Shown piece by piece: positions 51,820 through 62,094 of a stretch of 64,000 nucleotides of DNA. Where the stretch lies: contig JHVO01000005.1 of the NCBI GenBank assembly GCA_000620185.1, positions 431,050 through 495,049 on the forward strand. Reading direction: 5' to 3'. The notes beneath the pieces were generated by a model. The model did no database searches. It was not told the origin of the DNA and was given only the letters and a program-made list of their open reading frames with translations. Each line of letters opens with the position of its first letter. Within the stretch, counting starts at the first letter, position 1. The position numbers and the translations under genes are program-made. The DNA is from Geodermatophilaceae bacterium URHB0062. Lineage in GTDB: Bacteria; Actinomycetota; Actinomycetes; Mycobacteriales; Geodermatophilaceae.

Positions 51820-53502
51820 CTACCGGGCAGCGTCCCGGCGTTGCGGCAGGTCCCGCCGCAGCACGCCGACGGCCACCCAGACCCCGGTGAGCACGGCCAG
51901 CCCCAGGAAGACGACGGTCAGCACGGGGTAGCCCCAGACGGTCGTCCCGTTCGAGGTCCCGGAGAACAGGGCGGCGGCGACGACGAACGCCGCGATCATG
52001 ACGCCGGCGACGACCCGGTTGGCCATCTTCTGCGCGCCCCGGATGACCGACACCTCGTCCAGTCCCTCCAGACGGAGGGTGAGGCGCCCTTCCGCCACCG
52101 ACTCCAGCACCTTGTTCAGGCGGCCCGGGAGCTGCTCGGCGAACGCGGCCGCATCCAGCGCCGAGCGCAGGACCTTGGCCGGACGGGCGGTCTCCAGCAT
52201 GCGGGACCGCATGACGGCCGCGACGTGCTTCTCGATCAGCTCGTCGATGCGGGCATCGGGATCGAGCGTGCGCGCCACCTGGTCGAGGTTGAGCAGCGAC
52301 TTGGCGAGCATGCTCAGCGCGGGCCCGGGGCGGAGTCCGCACGACGAGGCCGCCATCGCGAGCTCCGCGAGGCTCCGGCCGGCGGCCACACGGCCGACGG
52401 TGGCGCTGCCGTAGCGGAGGAGCAGATCGGTGATCCGGGTCCGCAGCGCGTCGGCGTCGTAGCCCTCGAGGCGGTCGCCGAGGCGCTCCAGCGCGTCGAC
52501 CGCCGCCGAGGCGTCACCGTTCGAGATGGCGAGCAACAGGCGCAGCAGCTGCTCCTGCGCCTGCGGCGACAGCCTGGCCACCATGCCGAGATCGACCAGG
52601 ACCAGGCGGTGATCCGGCGTGAGCAGGACGTTGCCGGGGTGCGGGTCGGCATGGAAGAAGCCGTGCGCCAGCACCTGCTGGAGGTACCCGCCGATCAACT
52701 GGTCGGCGAGCCCCTCGCAGTCCAGCTCGACCCGGCCGAGCGGGCCCAGCGAGTCGATGCTCCGCCCGTCGACGTAGTCCATCGTCAGGACCCGCGAGGT
52801 GGTGTAGTCGTCCACCGGCTGCGGCACCGAGATGCGGTCGAAGTCGGCGAGGATCTCGCCGAACACCTTCTGGTGCTCGGCCTCCCGGCGGTAGTCCAGC
52901 TCGTCCATCAGGGACGTGCGGAACTCACCGACCATGGCGGCCAGGCCCAGCCGCGACGCCCGGTCGGAGTGGCCGTCGACGAAGTCGGCCAGCTCGGCGA
53001 TCACGTCCAGGTCCTCCAGCGCCCGCCGCCGGATGCCCGGCCGCTGCACCTTGACCGCGACGGGACGGCCGTCGCGCAGGGTCGCCCGGTGCACCTGGCC
53101 GAGTGAGGCCGAGCCGATGGGACGGGCCTCGAAGCTCCCGAACGCCGTGGACAGCCGGACGCCCAGCTCCTCCTCGACCACCTGCTCGGCGACGCCCGGT
53201 TCGAGGGGCGCCACGTCGTCCCGGAGCCGGGACAGCGCCTCAAGGTACACCGGGGGCAGCAGATCGGCGCGGGTGGACAGCAGCTGGCCGAGCTTGACGA
53301 AGGTGGGGCCCAACCGGACCAGCTCATCCACCAGGTGGCGCGCGTCGTCCTCGGTGGCGACGTTCCCGTCGGGTGTGAAGCCCTCCAGGTCCAGTTCCGC
53401 ATCCGGGGTGATCCCGCCGAGGGAGGCGCCGCGGTGTTTCAGGAGCAGCCGGCCGAGGGCGACGTAGCGGGCCGCGTGCCCTGCCTTGAGAGAGGAACCC
53501 AC
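51820..53502 (-). CDS. ABC1/UbiB-family atypical kinase
   Basis: 560 residues. The UbiB core is complete: LGPTFVKLGQLLSTRADLLP (KxGQ), IGSASLGQVHRATLRDGRPV (Ala-rich loop), VAVKVQRPGI, HADPHPGNVLL and LVLVDLGMVARL. Two C-terminal helices (VAGVMIAAFVVAAALFSG and YPVLTVVFLGLAVLTGVWVA) anchor it. In E. coli the family supports ubiquinone synthesis; in actinobacteria the role is unclear, perhaps menaquinone or lipid handling. GTG 53502 is the most plausible start; the frame upstream is noise. Confidence 0.9.
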   Translation of the reverse strand: MGSSLKAGHAARYVALGRLLLKHRGASLGGITPDAELDLEGFTPDGNVATEDDARHLVDELVRLGPTFVKLGQLLSTRADLLPPVYLEALSRLRDDVAPLEPGVAEQVVEEELGVRLSTAFGSFEARPIGSASLGQVHRATLRDGRPVAVKVQRPGIRRRALEDLDVIAELADFVDGHSDRASRLGLAAMVGEFRTSLMDELDYRREAEHQKVFGEILADFDRISVPQPVDDYTTSRVLTMDYVDGRSIDSLGPLGRVELDCEGLADQLIGGYLQQVLAHGFFHADPHPGNVLLTPDHRLVLVDLGMVARLSPQAQEQLLRLLLAISNGDASAAVDALERLGDRLEGYDADALRTRITDLLLRYGSATVGRVAAGRSLAELAMAASSCGLRPGPALSMLAKSLLNLDQVARTLDPDARIDELIEKHVAAVMRSRMLETARPAKVLRSALDAAAFAEQLPGRLNKVLESVAEGRLTLRLEGLDEVSVIRGAQKMANRVVAGVMIAAFVVAAALFSGTSNGTTVWGYPVLTVVFLGLAVLTGVWVAVGVLRRDLPQRRDAAR

Positions 53503-53590
53503 GCCCCTGGAGTTACCGCGGACGGCGCCCCCGCAGTCGCTCCAACGCCCTACGACCTGCGAAAACGCTGGATCGGGTGAACGCCGGACG

Positions 53591-54406
53591 TCAGCGGCGT
53601 CCCGCTCCCGACCGGCGCAGGCTCGAGGGCACGTGGGGCAGGGAGAACCGGTGGGCCGGGTGGTCTCCGTCGGACCGGGCCGCATCGCGCTGCGCGCCGT
53701 CGTGCCGCGCCAGCGCCCGGCTCGCCGCGTCGAGCTCCATCCACACGCGCCGACGGTCGGTGCGGGTGTGCTCCTGCGCCATCGCCTGGACCCGCAGTTG
53801 CTGGTCCGGGGTGGCGATGTGCTGCACGACGGCGATCTCGGCCTCGCGCATGGCCTCCTCGGCGGCGACCTCCTCCAGCGTGTGCGGGCGCTCGTCGACG
53901 ACCTCGTCGTCGTCCGGGTGGGCGTACGGGCTGTCCGGCGGCAGCCGACTCCCGATCCGGCCGTATGCGCCGAGCAGCAGCATCGGTACACCGACGGCGA
54001 CGGAGAAGAGCACGTTGCTCAGCTGGAACGCCAGCCAGTTGAGCCGGGTGCCGAGCACGAACGAGTTGATCAGGGCCGACAGCAGGAACAGCGGGCCCAG
54101 GATCAGCATCGCCGTCGACGCGGCGCGTGGGCTCCGGAAGGCCGCGACGAGGAGGACGACGGCGACGACCACGGACAGGGTCGACAGCAGGCCGTTCGAC
54201 GCCAGGCCGAGCACCGTCGGACCACGCGTCGACACGAACTGCTGACCTCGGGCGAAGCCCAGCAGCCCGAAGACCAGGAGGAACAGCGCGACGACGACGG
54301 CGCCCGTGCGTTGCACGATGTACACGCGCAAGCCGAGGCCCGGCGCTTGGGCGGACTCCGCGGAAGGGGACGTGTGGCGGCGGAAGAGTTGCGGTCGCTG
54401 TGCCAT
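53591..54406 (-). CDS. DUF4383-like four-helix membrane protein
   Basis: 271 residues. Helices near 30-50, 70-90, 97-117 and 130-150 match the DUF4383 layout (VVALFLLVFGLLGFARG, ILGPLFLLSALINSFVLGTR, NVLFSVAVGVPMLLLGAYGR). The long cytoplasmic tail (about 160-271) is charged and helical (EEVAAEEAMREAEIAVVQHI). Function unknown. GGAG precedes ATG 54406, and three 18-bp direct repeats lie immediately upstream (54412-54465). Confidence 0.7.
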   Translation of the reverse strand: MAQRPQLFRRHTSPSAESAQAPGLGLRVYIVQRTGAVVVALFLLVFGLLGFARGQQFVSTRGPTVLGLASNGLLSTLSVVVAVVLLVAAFRSPRAASTAMLILGPLFLLSALINSFVLGTRLNWLAFQLSNVLFSVAVGVPMLLLGAYGRIGSRLPPDSPYAHPDDDEVVDERPHTLEEVAAEEAMREAEIAVVQHIATPDQQLRVQAMAQEHTRTDRRRVWMELDAASRALARHDGAQRDAARSDGDHPAHRFSLPHVPSSLRRSGAGRR

Positions 54407-54411
54407 GGGGA

Positions 54412-54465
54412 GCTCCGGCGGACAGGGACGCTCCGGGGTGACTGGTCGCTCCGGGGTGATGGGGA
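54412..54465 (-). repeat. Three 18-bp tandem repeats upstream of the DUF4383-like gene
   Basis: Units starting GCTCCGG at 54412, 54430 and 54448. The last two share GCTCCGGGGTGA exactly; the first diverges after GCTCCGG. They begin 6 nt upstream of the start codon and may be repeated regulator sites or a simple tandem expansion. Confidence 0.6.
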
Positions 54466-54522
54466 CCCGTCCATTCTCCGCTCTTCGGACCGCCGTGGTG
54501 GCCGGGCGCCGCGCTTTTCAGG

Positions 54523-55134
54523 TCAGCCCGCCGACTGCAGCAGGGGCTCCCGAAGGTCGAGGAACGTCGTCTCGCCGACGCTCAGCTTGCCCATCTCCTC
54601 CATGGCGTCCTGCAGCTCCCTCGGTGGTTCCTTGCGCTCCCCCTCGCGGGCCTCGGCCTCCGAGGTGAAGTAGAGGACCTGGGTCCACGCGCCGTCGTCG
54701 TAACCGATCATCACGCTGCCCAGCACGTCGGGCCGGAACGCCGCCATCACGTCGCTCGGCATCCGCGCCATGACCTCCTTCGCCCGGGCGGCATCGGTCA
54801 CCCGGCCCTGCATCACCTGGACGAAGCCGGCCCGGTCGGGGTCGCCCTGCAGCTCGACGGTGACGTCCTCGCTGTCGCGGAAGCTGACGTCGCCCTCGAA
54901 CAGCCGGCTGGTCTCCTCCCACCACCGGCTCTGCTCCGGCCGCTCGGCGTTGCGCTCGGCGGCCTGCACGGACTCGAAGCGGGCCAGCGCGACGAACGTC
55001 CCGTCGTCGGTGATCCCGACCGTGCTGCCGAGCCAGCCGATCGCACCGGGGCGGACGTCCTGGAGCCACCGGTCCAGGGCCGCGCGCAGCCCCTTCGCGT
55101 CCGAGGTCCGGCCCTGGATGACCTGAGCGAACAT
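54523..55134 (-). CDS. Tandem ABM-like (dimeric alpha/beta barrel) protein
   Basis: 203 residues in two similar halves. The first begins MFAQVIQGRTSDAKGLRAAL with TFVALARFESVQAAERNAER; the second begins GFVQVMQGRVTDAARAKEVM with WTQVLYFTSEAEAREGERK. Each half is an ABM/EthD-type ferredoxin-like domain, so a single chain would form a pseudo-dimer. Function unknown; such proteins can bind heme or small aromatics. ATG 55134 start. Confidence 0.7.
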   Translation of the reverse strand: MFAQVIQGRTSDAKGLRAALDRWLQDVRPGAIGWLGSTVGITDDGTFVALARFESVQAAERNAERPEQSRWWEETSRLFEGDVSFRDSEDVTVELQGDPDRAGFVQVMQGRVTDAARAKEVMARMPSDVMAAFRPDVLGSVMIGYDDGAWTQVLYFTSEAEAREGERKEPPRELQDAMEEMGKLSVGETTFLDLREPLLQSAG

Positions 55135-55266
55135 GGCGCCTCCCACCGAGGATTGAGTGTCCGAACCCCCGTGGAAGGCCGACGCTACGAGGGTCAAGGG
55201 ACGCCGTCGACGGGTCCGGGCACGCCTCGGAACGGCCATGAGACGCGTCGTTCGGCCCCGGTGCAG

Positions 55267-55280
55267 GGGTCCTTCGTCGG
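55267..55280 (+). promoter_or_regulatory. DosR-like box upstream of the first flavodoxin-domain gene
   Basis: GGGTCCTTCGTCGG resembles the site at 63625-63638 (11 of 14). A -10 box TAGCGT (55305-55310) follows 24 nt later, nearly the same spacing as at devR. Moderate support. Confidence 0.45.
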
Positions 55281-55350
55281 TGCTCGGCCCCCTGTGCACC
55301 GCCCTAGCGTTCGACGAGGCAGCAGCAGGTTCTCCTGAGGGGGGAAGCGC

Positions 55351-55887
55351 ATGTCCCGTGCTCTGGTGGTCTACGAGTCCGTGTTCGGCGACGCCCGCGC
55401 GATCGCGCACGCGGTCGCGGACGGGTTGTCGACCTCCGTCCAGACGGACGTCGTGTCGGCGTCCGAGGCCCCGGCCGAGATCGACGGCGACGTGCGACTC
55501 CTGGTGGTGGGCGGGCCCAACCACGCCTTGGGCATGCCGCGGCCCACGACCCGCGAGGGAGCGGTGAAGCAGTACGGCGCGGTCATCCCGGACACGGGCG
55601 CCGGTCTGCACGAGTGGCTGGAGACCGTCCGGCTGCCCCGCGACGGAGTCTCGGCGGCCGCCTTCGACACCCGCGGCAGCGGCCACCCGATGCTCTCGAA
55701 GATGGATCACGCCGCGCGGACGGAGGAGAAGCTCCTGCACCGGGCCGGCGCCCAGGTGGGGGCGCCGGCGGAGCACTTCTTCGTCGCGGACACGAAGGGC
55801 CCGCTCGTCGAGGGTGAGGAGGACCGGGCGCGGCGCTGGGGCCGGACGCTCGCCGAACTCGTTGCGTCGTCATCCGTCGGTCGTTGA
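55351..55887 (+). CDS. Flavodoxin-domain protein (1 of 3 in the island)
   Basis: 178 residues. It begins SRALVVYESVFGDARAIAHA, the FMN phosphate loop of flavodoxins, followed by VRLLVVGGPNHALGMPRPTT. The C-terminal half contains AAFDTRGSGHPMLSKMDHAA and HFFVADTKGPLVEGEEDRA. Probably binds FMN for low-potential electron transfer; partner unknown. ATG 55351 has GAGGGGGGAA-type purines upstream. First plus-strand gene of the DosR-like island, with its own candidate box. Confidence 0.8.
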   Translation: MSRALVVYESVFGDARAIAHAVADGLSTSVQTDVVSASEAPAEIDGDVRLLVVGGPNHALGMPRPTTREGAVKQYGAVIPDTGAGLHEWLETVRLPRDGVSAAAFDTRGSGHPMLSKMDHAARTEEKLLHRAGAQVGAPAEHFFVADTKGPLVEGEEDRARRWGRTLAELVASSSVGR

Positions 55888-56138
55888 CGTAGCCGTGGTG
55901 CGAGCCCTCCCGCCGCCGCTGGCGCCCCAGGGATGGGCGGCCAGGTGACCGACAGCGACGTCGGTGTGGCGACGACGGGGACATCAGCGCTCCGGACGCG
56001 CCGGTTCGGACCGTCGTCGTCACCGCCCGGGAGGACCTGGAGATCCGTCGGGAGGTGCTCGCCGTCCTGGGCGAGGCCTGAGACCGGGCCGCGCGGCTTC
56101 AAGCCCGCGACGGCCCGTCATGGCCATGTCCGTTCCCC
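55888..56138. other. Gap with a possible gene remnant
   Basis: 251 bp between the flavodoxin-domain stop and the acyltransferase stop. On the plus strand one frame ends SAPDAPVRTVVVTAREDLEI then RREVLAVLGEA with TGA at 56079-56081. This looks protein-like but has no plausible start, so it may be the tail of a decayed gene. Confidence 0.3.
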
Positions 56139-57450
56139 TCACCGTTCGGCTGGGGCCGGCGCTCGGTGAGGTTGCCTCGTGCGGTCCCGTGCAGCGGCGG
56201 TCAGGGTGGCGAACTCGCACTCCATGCCGCCGGACAGGACGCCGAGATCGGCCACCGCCTTGTCCGCGTTCACGGACACGTAGAGCGTCCCCGCGTAGGA
56301 CAGGGCAGCGACGCCGAGCGGCACGTTCGCGGTGAGCGGCCTCACGGGCACCGCGCTGAGCAGCCGGGCACCGCCCAGCGACAGCGGTTCCCGCGGCCCC
56401 GGCACGTCGGTGACGAAGAGATTGATCCCTCGCGCCGCGATGTGCTGCATCCATCGCACGGCGGCCCGGGCCAGCGGCGTCGGCAGGCGGAGGACGTCGA
56501 AGACGGTGCCACCCCCGGCGCGCAGTCGCCCCTTGAGGGCCGCGGTGCGCCGCGCGATCGTCTCGAGGCGGCGCAGCGGGTCGTTCTCGTAGACCGGAAG
56601 GGAGAGCAGGAGCATGCCCTCCGGCTGACCTGCGGCGCCCGAGGAGACCGGCACCGAGGCCCGCATCTCGAGTTCTGCGACCGCCTCGCCCCGGGACAGC
56701 AGCAGCTGCCGCAGGCCCGCGGTCACCGCCGCCAGCAGTACGTCGTTCACGGTGGCACCGAACGCGTCCTCGACTCCGCCCAGGCCGGCCAGGTCCGCGA
56801 AGAGGACGGCGACCCGCCGCTCCGGCCCGACCCGGAGCGACAGCGAGGTCACCGGCGCCCGGCCGCGCAGATCGCCGATCGCGTGCCGAATCTGCCGCCA
56901 CCGGTGCGGCCGTCCCGGAGGTGTCGACGGCCTCCGATCCGCCTCCGCCGCGGTGAAGGACGGGTCGCCCTCCCGGTGGCCGTCGAGCAGCGACCGCAGC
57001 ACGGCGACGCCCCTCCTGCCGTCGACGAGCACGTGGTGCGCGACGAGCAGGAGCACGAACTCCCCACCGGCCAGTCCGACGACGTCGGCCCTCCAGAGCG
57101 GCCGCGCGATCCAGGGGCTCGATGATGCGATCGGCGCACCACTCCACGAGGTCGACGCCGTCGGGCAGGTCGGCGCAGCGGATGTGCTGCTCCGGGTCGA
57201 GCGGGCCGTCGACCCAGGCAGGCCGACCGCTGACGACGAGCCTGCGGCGCAGTGCGGGCACCGCCAGGGCGCGACGGGCGAGGACGGTCCGCACGGCCTC
57301 CCCGTCGACGCTGCCGTTCGCGCGTCGGAACGGCCCGGCGTCGAAGCGGCAGACGAGGCCGATGTTGAACGCGGCCCCCGGACCGTCCACCCAGAGCATC
57401 GCCAGTTCGCCGCGAGTGGCCGGGATGGCAGAGGCGGCCCACCCGGACAT
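56139..57450 (-). pseudogene. WS/DGAT wax ester synthase/acyltransferase, frameshifted
   Basis: Two overlapping frames make one ~435-residue acyltransferase. The N-terminal part (from ATG 57450: GELAMLWVDGPGAAFNIGLV, then CADLPDGVDLVEW) runs to the EPLDRA segment. The C-terminal part (to 56139) begins with LWRADVVGLAG and has the catalytic VAHHVLVDGRRG (HHxxxDG), FGATVNDVLLAAVTAGLR and NLFVTDVPGPREPLSLGG. Between them, in a GCGCGGCCGC run at about 57099-57108, two bases seem missing (or one is extra). In the DosR regulon a homologue, Tgs1, makes triacylglycerol for dormancy. Either a real pseudogene or a sequence error. Same strand as, and 2 nt after, the flavodoxin-domain gene 57453-58001. 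Confidence 0.82.
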
Positions 57451-57452
57451 GG

Positions 57453-58001
57453 TCAGAGAACCTGTTCGTGGCGGCCCGCACCGCGCCGCGGCAGCTCGTC
57501 GGCCACGGCGCGGGCCCAGCGGACGACGTCCACCCAGTCGCGATGGTCGCCCGGACCGCTACCGGTCAGCCGGTAGAACAGGCGCGCCCACAGCGGTGCG
57601 CCCTTCATGTCCACGACACCGGAGAACATCCGGTGGTCCCGTGGGGTGAAGGCTGCCGGGAAGCCTTGCGCCACCTTCTGCAGTTCACCGGTCGCCATGA
57701 AGCGGTTCAGCCGGCCCCGATAGGGGTGCGCCAGGCCGCCCACGCTGAAGCACCAGACCGGCGTCCCGGTCTCCGCGGCGCGGGCGAGGAAGTCGAGAGC
57801 CGGGCGCAGCCAGGCCATGTTGTGCACCGCGCTGCCCACGACCAGCACGTCGAAGCCGGCGGGGTCGAGGTCGGGGGACACGGGCGTGCAGATCGCCTCC
57901 GCGCCGGCTTCCCGGAGCATCCAGGCGATCCGCTCGGCGATCTCCGCCGTGGAGCCGGCGGCGGTCGCGTAGGCGACGAGTGCGTGCGGATAGGCGGCCA
58001 T
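57453..58001 (-). CDS. Flavodoxin-domain protein (2 of 3)
   Basis: 182 residues. [20 protein letters not shown] is the FMN loop, then [20 protein letters not shown] and [20 protein letters not shown]. The C-terminal half ([20 protein letters not shown], then [20 protein letters not shown]) matches the flavodoxin_5/HemG-like group. ATG 58001 is preferred to 58022. It heads an operon with the acyltransferase and diverges from devR across about 210 bp containing DosR-like sites. Confidence 0.82.
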   Translation of the reverse strand: MAAYPHALVAYATAAGSTAEIAERIAWMLREAGAEAICTPVSPDLDPAGFDVLVVGSAVHNMAWLRPALDFLARAAETGTPVWCFSVGGLAHPYRGRLNRFMATGELQKVAQGFPAAFTPRDHRMFSGVVDMKGAPLWARLFYRLTGSGPGDHRDWVDVVRWARAVADELPRRGAGRHEQVL

Positions 58002-58046
58002 GGCACCAGGCTGCTCCGGCAACGGAGCGCGGGGAGGTGCCGGACG

Positions 58047-58086
58047 GCCCCGGGACCGGGGCCGGACGTCGCCCCGGTCCCGGGGC
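58047..58086. repeat. 16-bp inverted repeat in the devR divergent promoter
   Basis: GCCCCGGGACCGGGGC (58047-58062) and its exact reverse complement (58071-58086) flank the 8-nt loop CGGACGTC. Each arm is also nearly palindromic itself, so the pair reads as two near-identical sites 24 bp apart. Could be tandem regulator sites, or a terminator-like hairpin. Confidence 0.75.
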
Positions 58087-58097
58087 GAACGACCGGT

Positions 58098-58114
58098 TTC
58101 GGGACGTTCGACTC
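58098..58114 (+). promoter_or_regulatory. DosR-like box upstream of devR
   Basis: TTCGGGACGTTCGACTC: the left half TTCGGGAC matches the mycobacterial DosR consensus (TTSGGGACT) apart from the last base, and the right half is degenerate. A -10 candidate TAGCCT (58140-58145) follows 25 nt later, placing the box near -45. Could also serve the divergent flavodoxin-acyltransferase operon. Confidence 0.55.
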
Positions 58115-58213
58115 TGCGTGCCGCCCCGCTCGGCGGACCTAGCCTGGGCGCGGCGGCCAGTCCGGCCGCAGTCCGGTGCCGCCGGGAGGCGGACGACGCG
58201 GAGGGTGGCCTGC

Positions 58214-58888
58214 ATGACCGACGAGTCCGCGACGATCTCGGTGTTCCTCCTCGACGACCACGAGGTCGTGCGCCGAGGCGTGGCCGACGTGCTGGAGACC
58301 GATTCCGGGATCACCGTCATCGGCGAGGCCAAGAACGCCTCCGAGGCGCTGGCGCGCGTGCCGGCGCTGCGCCCCGACGTGGCGGTGCTCGACGTCCGAC
58401 TGCCCGACGGGGACGGCGTCACCGTGTGCCGCGAGCTGCGGTCGCGGATGCCCGAGCTCAAGGTCGTCATGCTGACCAGCTACAGCGACGACGAGGCGCT
58501 GTTCCAGGCGATCCTGGCCGGTGCCTCGGGCTATCTGCTCAAGCAGATCCTCGGTCAGGACCTGGTCAGCGCCGTCCGGACCGTGGCCGCGGGTGGGTCG
58601 TTGCTCGACCCGACCGCCACGACCGCCGTCCTCGAGCGCCTGCGCCGGGCCGCAGAGCCGGCCGGACCGCTGGCCAAGCTCAGCGAGCAGGAGCGCACCG
58701 TGCTCGAGCTCATCGGCGAGGGCCTCACCAACCGCCAGATCGGCGAGCGGATGTTCCTCGCGGAGAAGACGGTCAAGAACTACGTGTCGCACCTGCTGGC
58801 CAAGCTGGGGCTGGAGCGGCGCACGCAGGCCGCGGTCCTCGCGACCGAGCTGCGGGGCGGTGGGACGCAGCCGGCCCGGGGCCGCTGA
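58214..58888 (+). CDS. devR: NarL/DevR-type response regulator
   Basis: 224 residues. Receiver domain about 8-125 with acidic pair in [12 protein letters not shown], phospho-acceptor Asp about 60 in [13 protein letters not shown] and the Lys in [11 protein letters not shown]. LuxR-type HTH about 158-212: [20 protein letters not shown], then [20 protein letters not shown]. The YLLKQI and [12 protein letters not shown] motifs are those of DevR/DosR. It should activate the surrounding flavodoxin, CBS, nitroreductase and acyltransferase genes under hypoxia or NO. Convergent with devS (44-bp gap). Confidence 0.9.
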   Translation: MTDESATISVFLLDDHEVVRRGVADVLETDSGITVIGEAKNASEALARVPALRPDVAVLDVRLPDGDGVTVCRELRSRMPELKVVMLTSYSDDEALFQAILAGASGYLLKQILGQDLVSAVRTVAAGGSLLDPTATTAVLERLRRAAEPAGPLAKLSEQERTVLELIGEGLTNRQIGERMFLAEKTVKNYVSHLLAKLGLERRTQAAVLATELRGGGTQPARGR

Positions 58889-58932
58889 CCGCCGCGCAGC
58901 AGCGACCGCTCACCGCGGCGGCTGGCGAGCGA

Positions 58933-60660
<1,728 letters not shown>

Positions 60661-60698
60661 TCACCTCCCGTTGGTCCGAGACTCGCACGGTCGTCCGG

Positions 60699-60712
60699 GA
60701 GGCGGAAGTACC
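60699..60712 (-). promoter_or_regulatory. Weak DosR-like box upstream of devS
   Basis: On the minus strand GGTACTTCCGCCTC matches 11 of 14 bases of the CBS-gene site GGGACTTCCGTCCC. It lies 45 nt upstream of the devS ATG. No clear -10 box. Confidence 0.35.
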
Positions 60713-60729
60713 ACCGATCCGTCGGATGG

Positions 60730-61278
60730 TCAGTCGCCGATGCGTTCGGAGACGCCCTGTCCCGTCCTGCCGGCGAGCACCTCGCCGGCGATGTGGTCAC
60801 CCCAGGCCCGGATCGCGTCCCAGTCGCAGAAGTCGCCGAGCGGCGCCCTCATGGCGGTCGCCATCGCTCGTTCGCCGAAGGACAGCAGACTCCTGTCCAG
60901 GCGCCCCGCGAACGTCCTGTGCCCGCGGGGGCGAAGGGTCTGGACCAGGGGGGCCAGGTCGTAGGGCTCGTCCTCCGGGAACGGCGGTGCGCCGATGGGC
61001 CCGCTCGAGAACAGCCACAGCGGCCGCGCGCGGAGCGATCCGGCATAGGCCGTGGCGAAGTCCCGCGCAGATTCCTGCCACCGACCGGCGTAGACGGCGC
61101 TGCCCAGCACCACGGCATCGAACGGCCGCGGGTCAGGCCGTTGGGCGACGGGGAAGAACACCCCTTCTATGCGGTGGTCGGCACCCTCGATCGCCTGTGC
61201 CAGCGCGACCGCGATCTCGCCTGTCGCGCCGTGGCGGGTCGCCGCCGTGACGAGCACCCGGGGCGCTCCGGTGTTCAC
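60730..61278 (-). CDS. Flavodoxin-domain protein (3 of 3)
   Basis: 182 residues. RVLVTAATRHGATGEIAVAL is the FMN loop, then FDAVVLGSAVYAGRWQESAR and RPLWLFSSGPIGAPPFPEDE. The C-terminal part (HRTFAGRLDRSLLSFGERAM, then GDFCDWDAIRAWGDHIA) matches the flavodoxin_5/protoporphyrinogen-oxidase-like group. GTG 61278 overlaps the stop of the truncated stress-protein frame (GTGA), implying coupled translation. devS follows after 75 nt on the same strand. Confidence 0.82.
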   Translation of the reverse strand: MNTGAPRVLVTAATRHGATGEIAVALAQAIEGADHRIEGVFFPVAQRPDPRPFDAVVLGSAVYAGRWQESARDFATAYAGSLRARPLWLFSSGPIGAPPFPEDEPYDLAPLVQTLRPRGHRTFAGRLDRSLLSFGERAMATAMRAPLGDFCDWDAIRAWGDHIAGEVLAGRTGQGVSERIGD

Positions 61279-61415
61279 CGGGCGCCCCGCGTCGCGAGCG
61301 GGAGCGGGGCCGCTCGCAGGCGGGCCTCGTCGGCGGAGAACCGGACCGCCCGGAGCGATTCCTCGGACGCGTCGACGCCCACGAGAAGGGGTCGGGGATT
61401 CGGTGCCCGGGTCAT
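61275..61415 (-). pseudogene. Truncated universal stress protein (N-terminal 46 residues)
   Basis: 46 residues: PRPLLVGVDASEESLRAVRF followed by SADEARLRAAPLPLATRGAR and stop. This is the first strand-helix of a UspA domain (VGVDxSxxSxxAxxxAxxEA); a full domain needs ~140 residues, with the GxxGx(9)GS nucleotide motif that is missing here. GGTGGAG precedes ATG 61415, and the stop overlaps the flavodoxin start, so it may now serve only as a short leader peptide. Rest of the domain not found in other frames. Confidence 0.65.
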
Positions 61416-61440
61416 CGGAACTCCACCGGTCGTCGAGCGG

Positions 61441-62094
61441 TCAGATGGATGCGTCGGCATCGGCGGACGGCTCGACGTTCGTGGGCACGCGCGCGGCCAC
61501 CACGCCTGGCACCGTGTGGGCCAGAGCCCGAAGCGTGCGACGCTCGGACTCCGCCGTGGGGCCGGGCACTCCCCGGGTCCGCCGGATGGTGGCCACCCCT
61601 TCGGTCACCTCGACGTCCCAGCTGGCCGGCTCGCCCGTGTAGCCCTCCACGAGGTGCAGCACGTCGTGCCGGATGGCGTCGTCCGGCCGGACGAGGGCGC
61701 CGAGCAGGTCGCGGCGGCTGACGATGCCGGTCAACCGGCCGTGCTCCAGCACCGGAACGCTGCGCAGCCTCTCGTCGACGAAGAGGCGGGCGAGGTCCGC
61801 GACGTCGGAGGCGGCCTCCACGGTGCGCACCCCGGCGGTCATGACCCCGCGCACCAGGAGTGGTGGCGGGTCGTCGGCCACGTCGTCCCCACGTCGCAGG
61901 TGCAGTCGCGGGTCGGTGGGCAGGCGCCCCCGGAGGACGTCGGCCTCCGCCACGATGCCGACGAGTCGCTGCTGGTCGTCCACGACGGGCAGGGCGGCGA
62001 ACCCCCCATCGGCCATGAGCTCCGCCGCGTACTTCGCGGACGTGTCGGGGCCCACGGTGACCACCTGCCGGGTCATGACGTCTCGTGCCTGCAC
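61441..62094 (-). CDS. CBS-pair protein with C-terminal BON domain
   Basis: 217 residues. Two CBS motifs: ARDVMTRQVVTVGPDTSAKY with FAALPVVDDQQRLVGIVAEA, and VRGVMTAGVRTVEAASDVAD with LRSVPVLEHGRLTGIVSRRD. A BON domain follows (about 150-212: WDVEVTEGVATIRRTRGVPG, then TVPGVVAARVPTN). The family includes the DosR-regulated Hrp1-type proteins; CBS pairs bind adenine nucleotides and BON is a membrane/phospholipid-binding module. GTG 62094 follows GAGGAG. First gene of the run CBS, stress fragment, flavodoxin and devS. Confidence 0.9.
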   Translation of the reverse strand: MQARDVMTRQVVTVGPDTSAKYAAELMADGGFAALPVVDDQQRLVGIVAEADVLRGRLPTDPRLHLRRGDDVADDPPPLLVRGVMTAGVRTVEAASDVADLARLFVDERLRSVPVLEHGRLTGIVSRRDLLGALVRPDDAIRHDVLHLVEGYTGEPASWDVEVTEGVATIRRTRGVPGPTAESERRTLRALAHTVPGVVAARVPTNVEPSADADASI

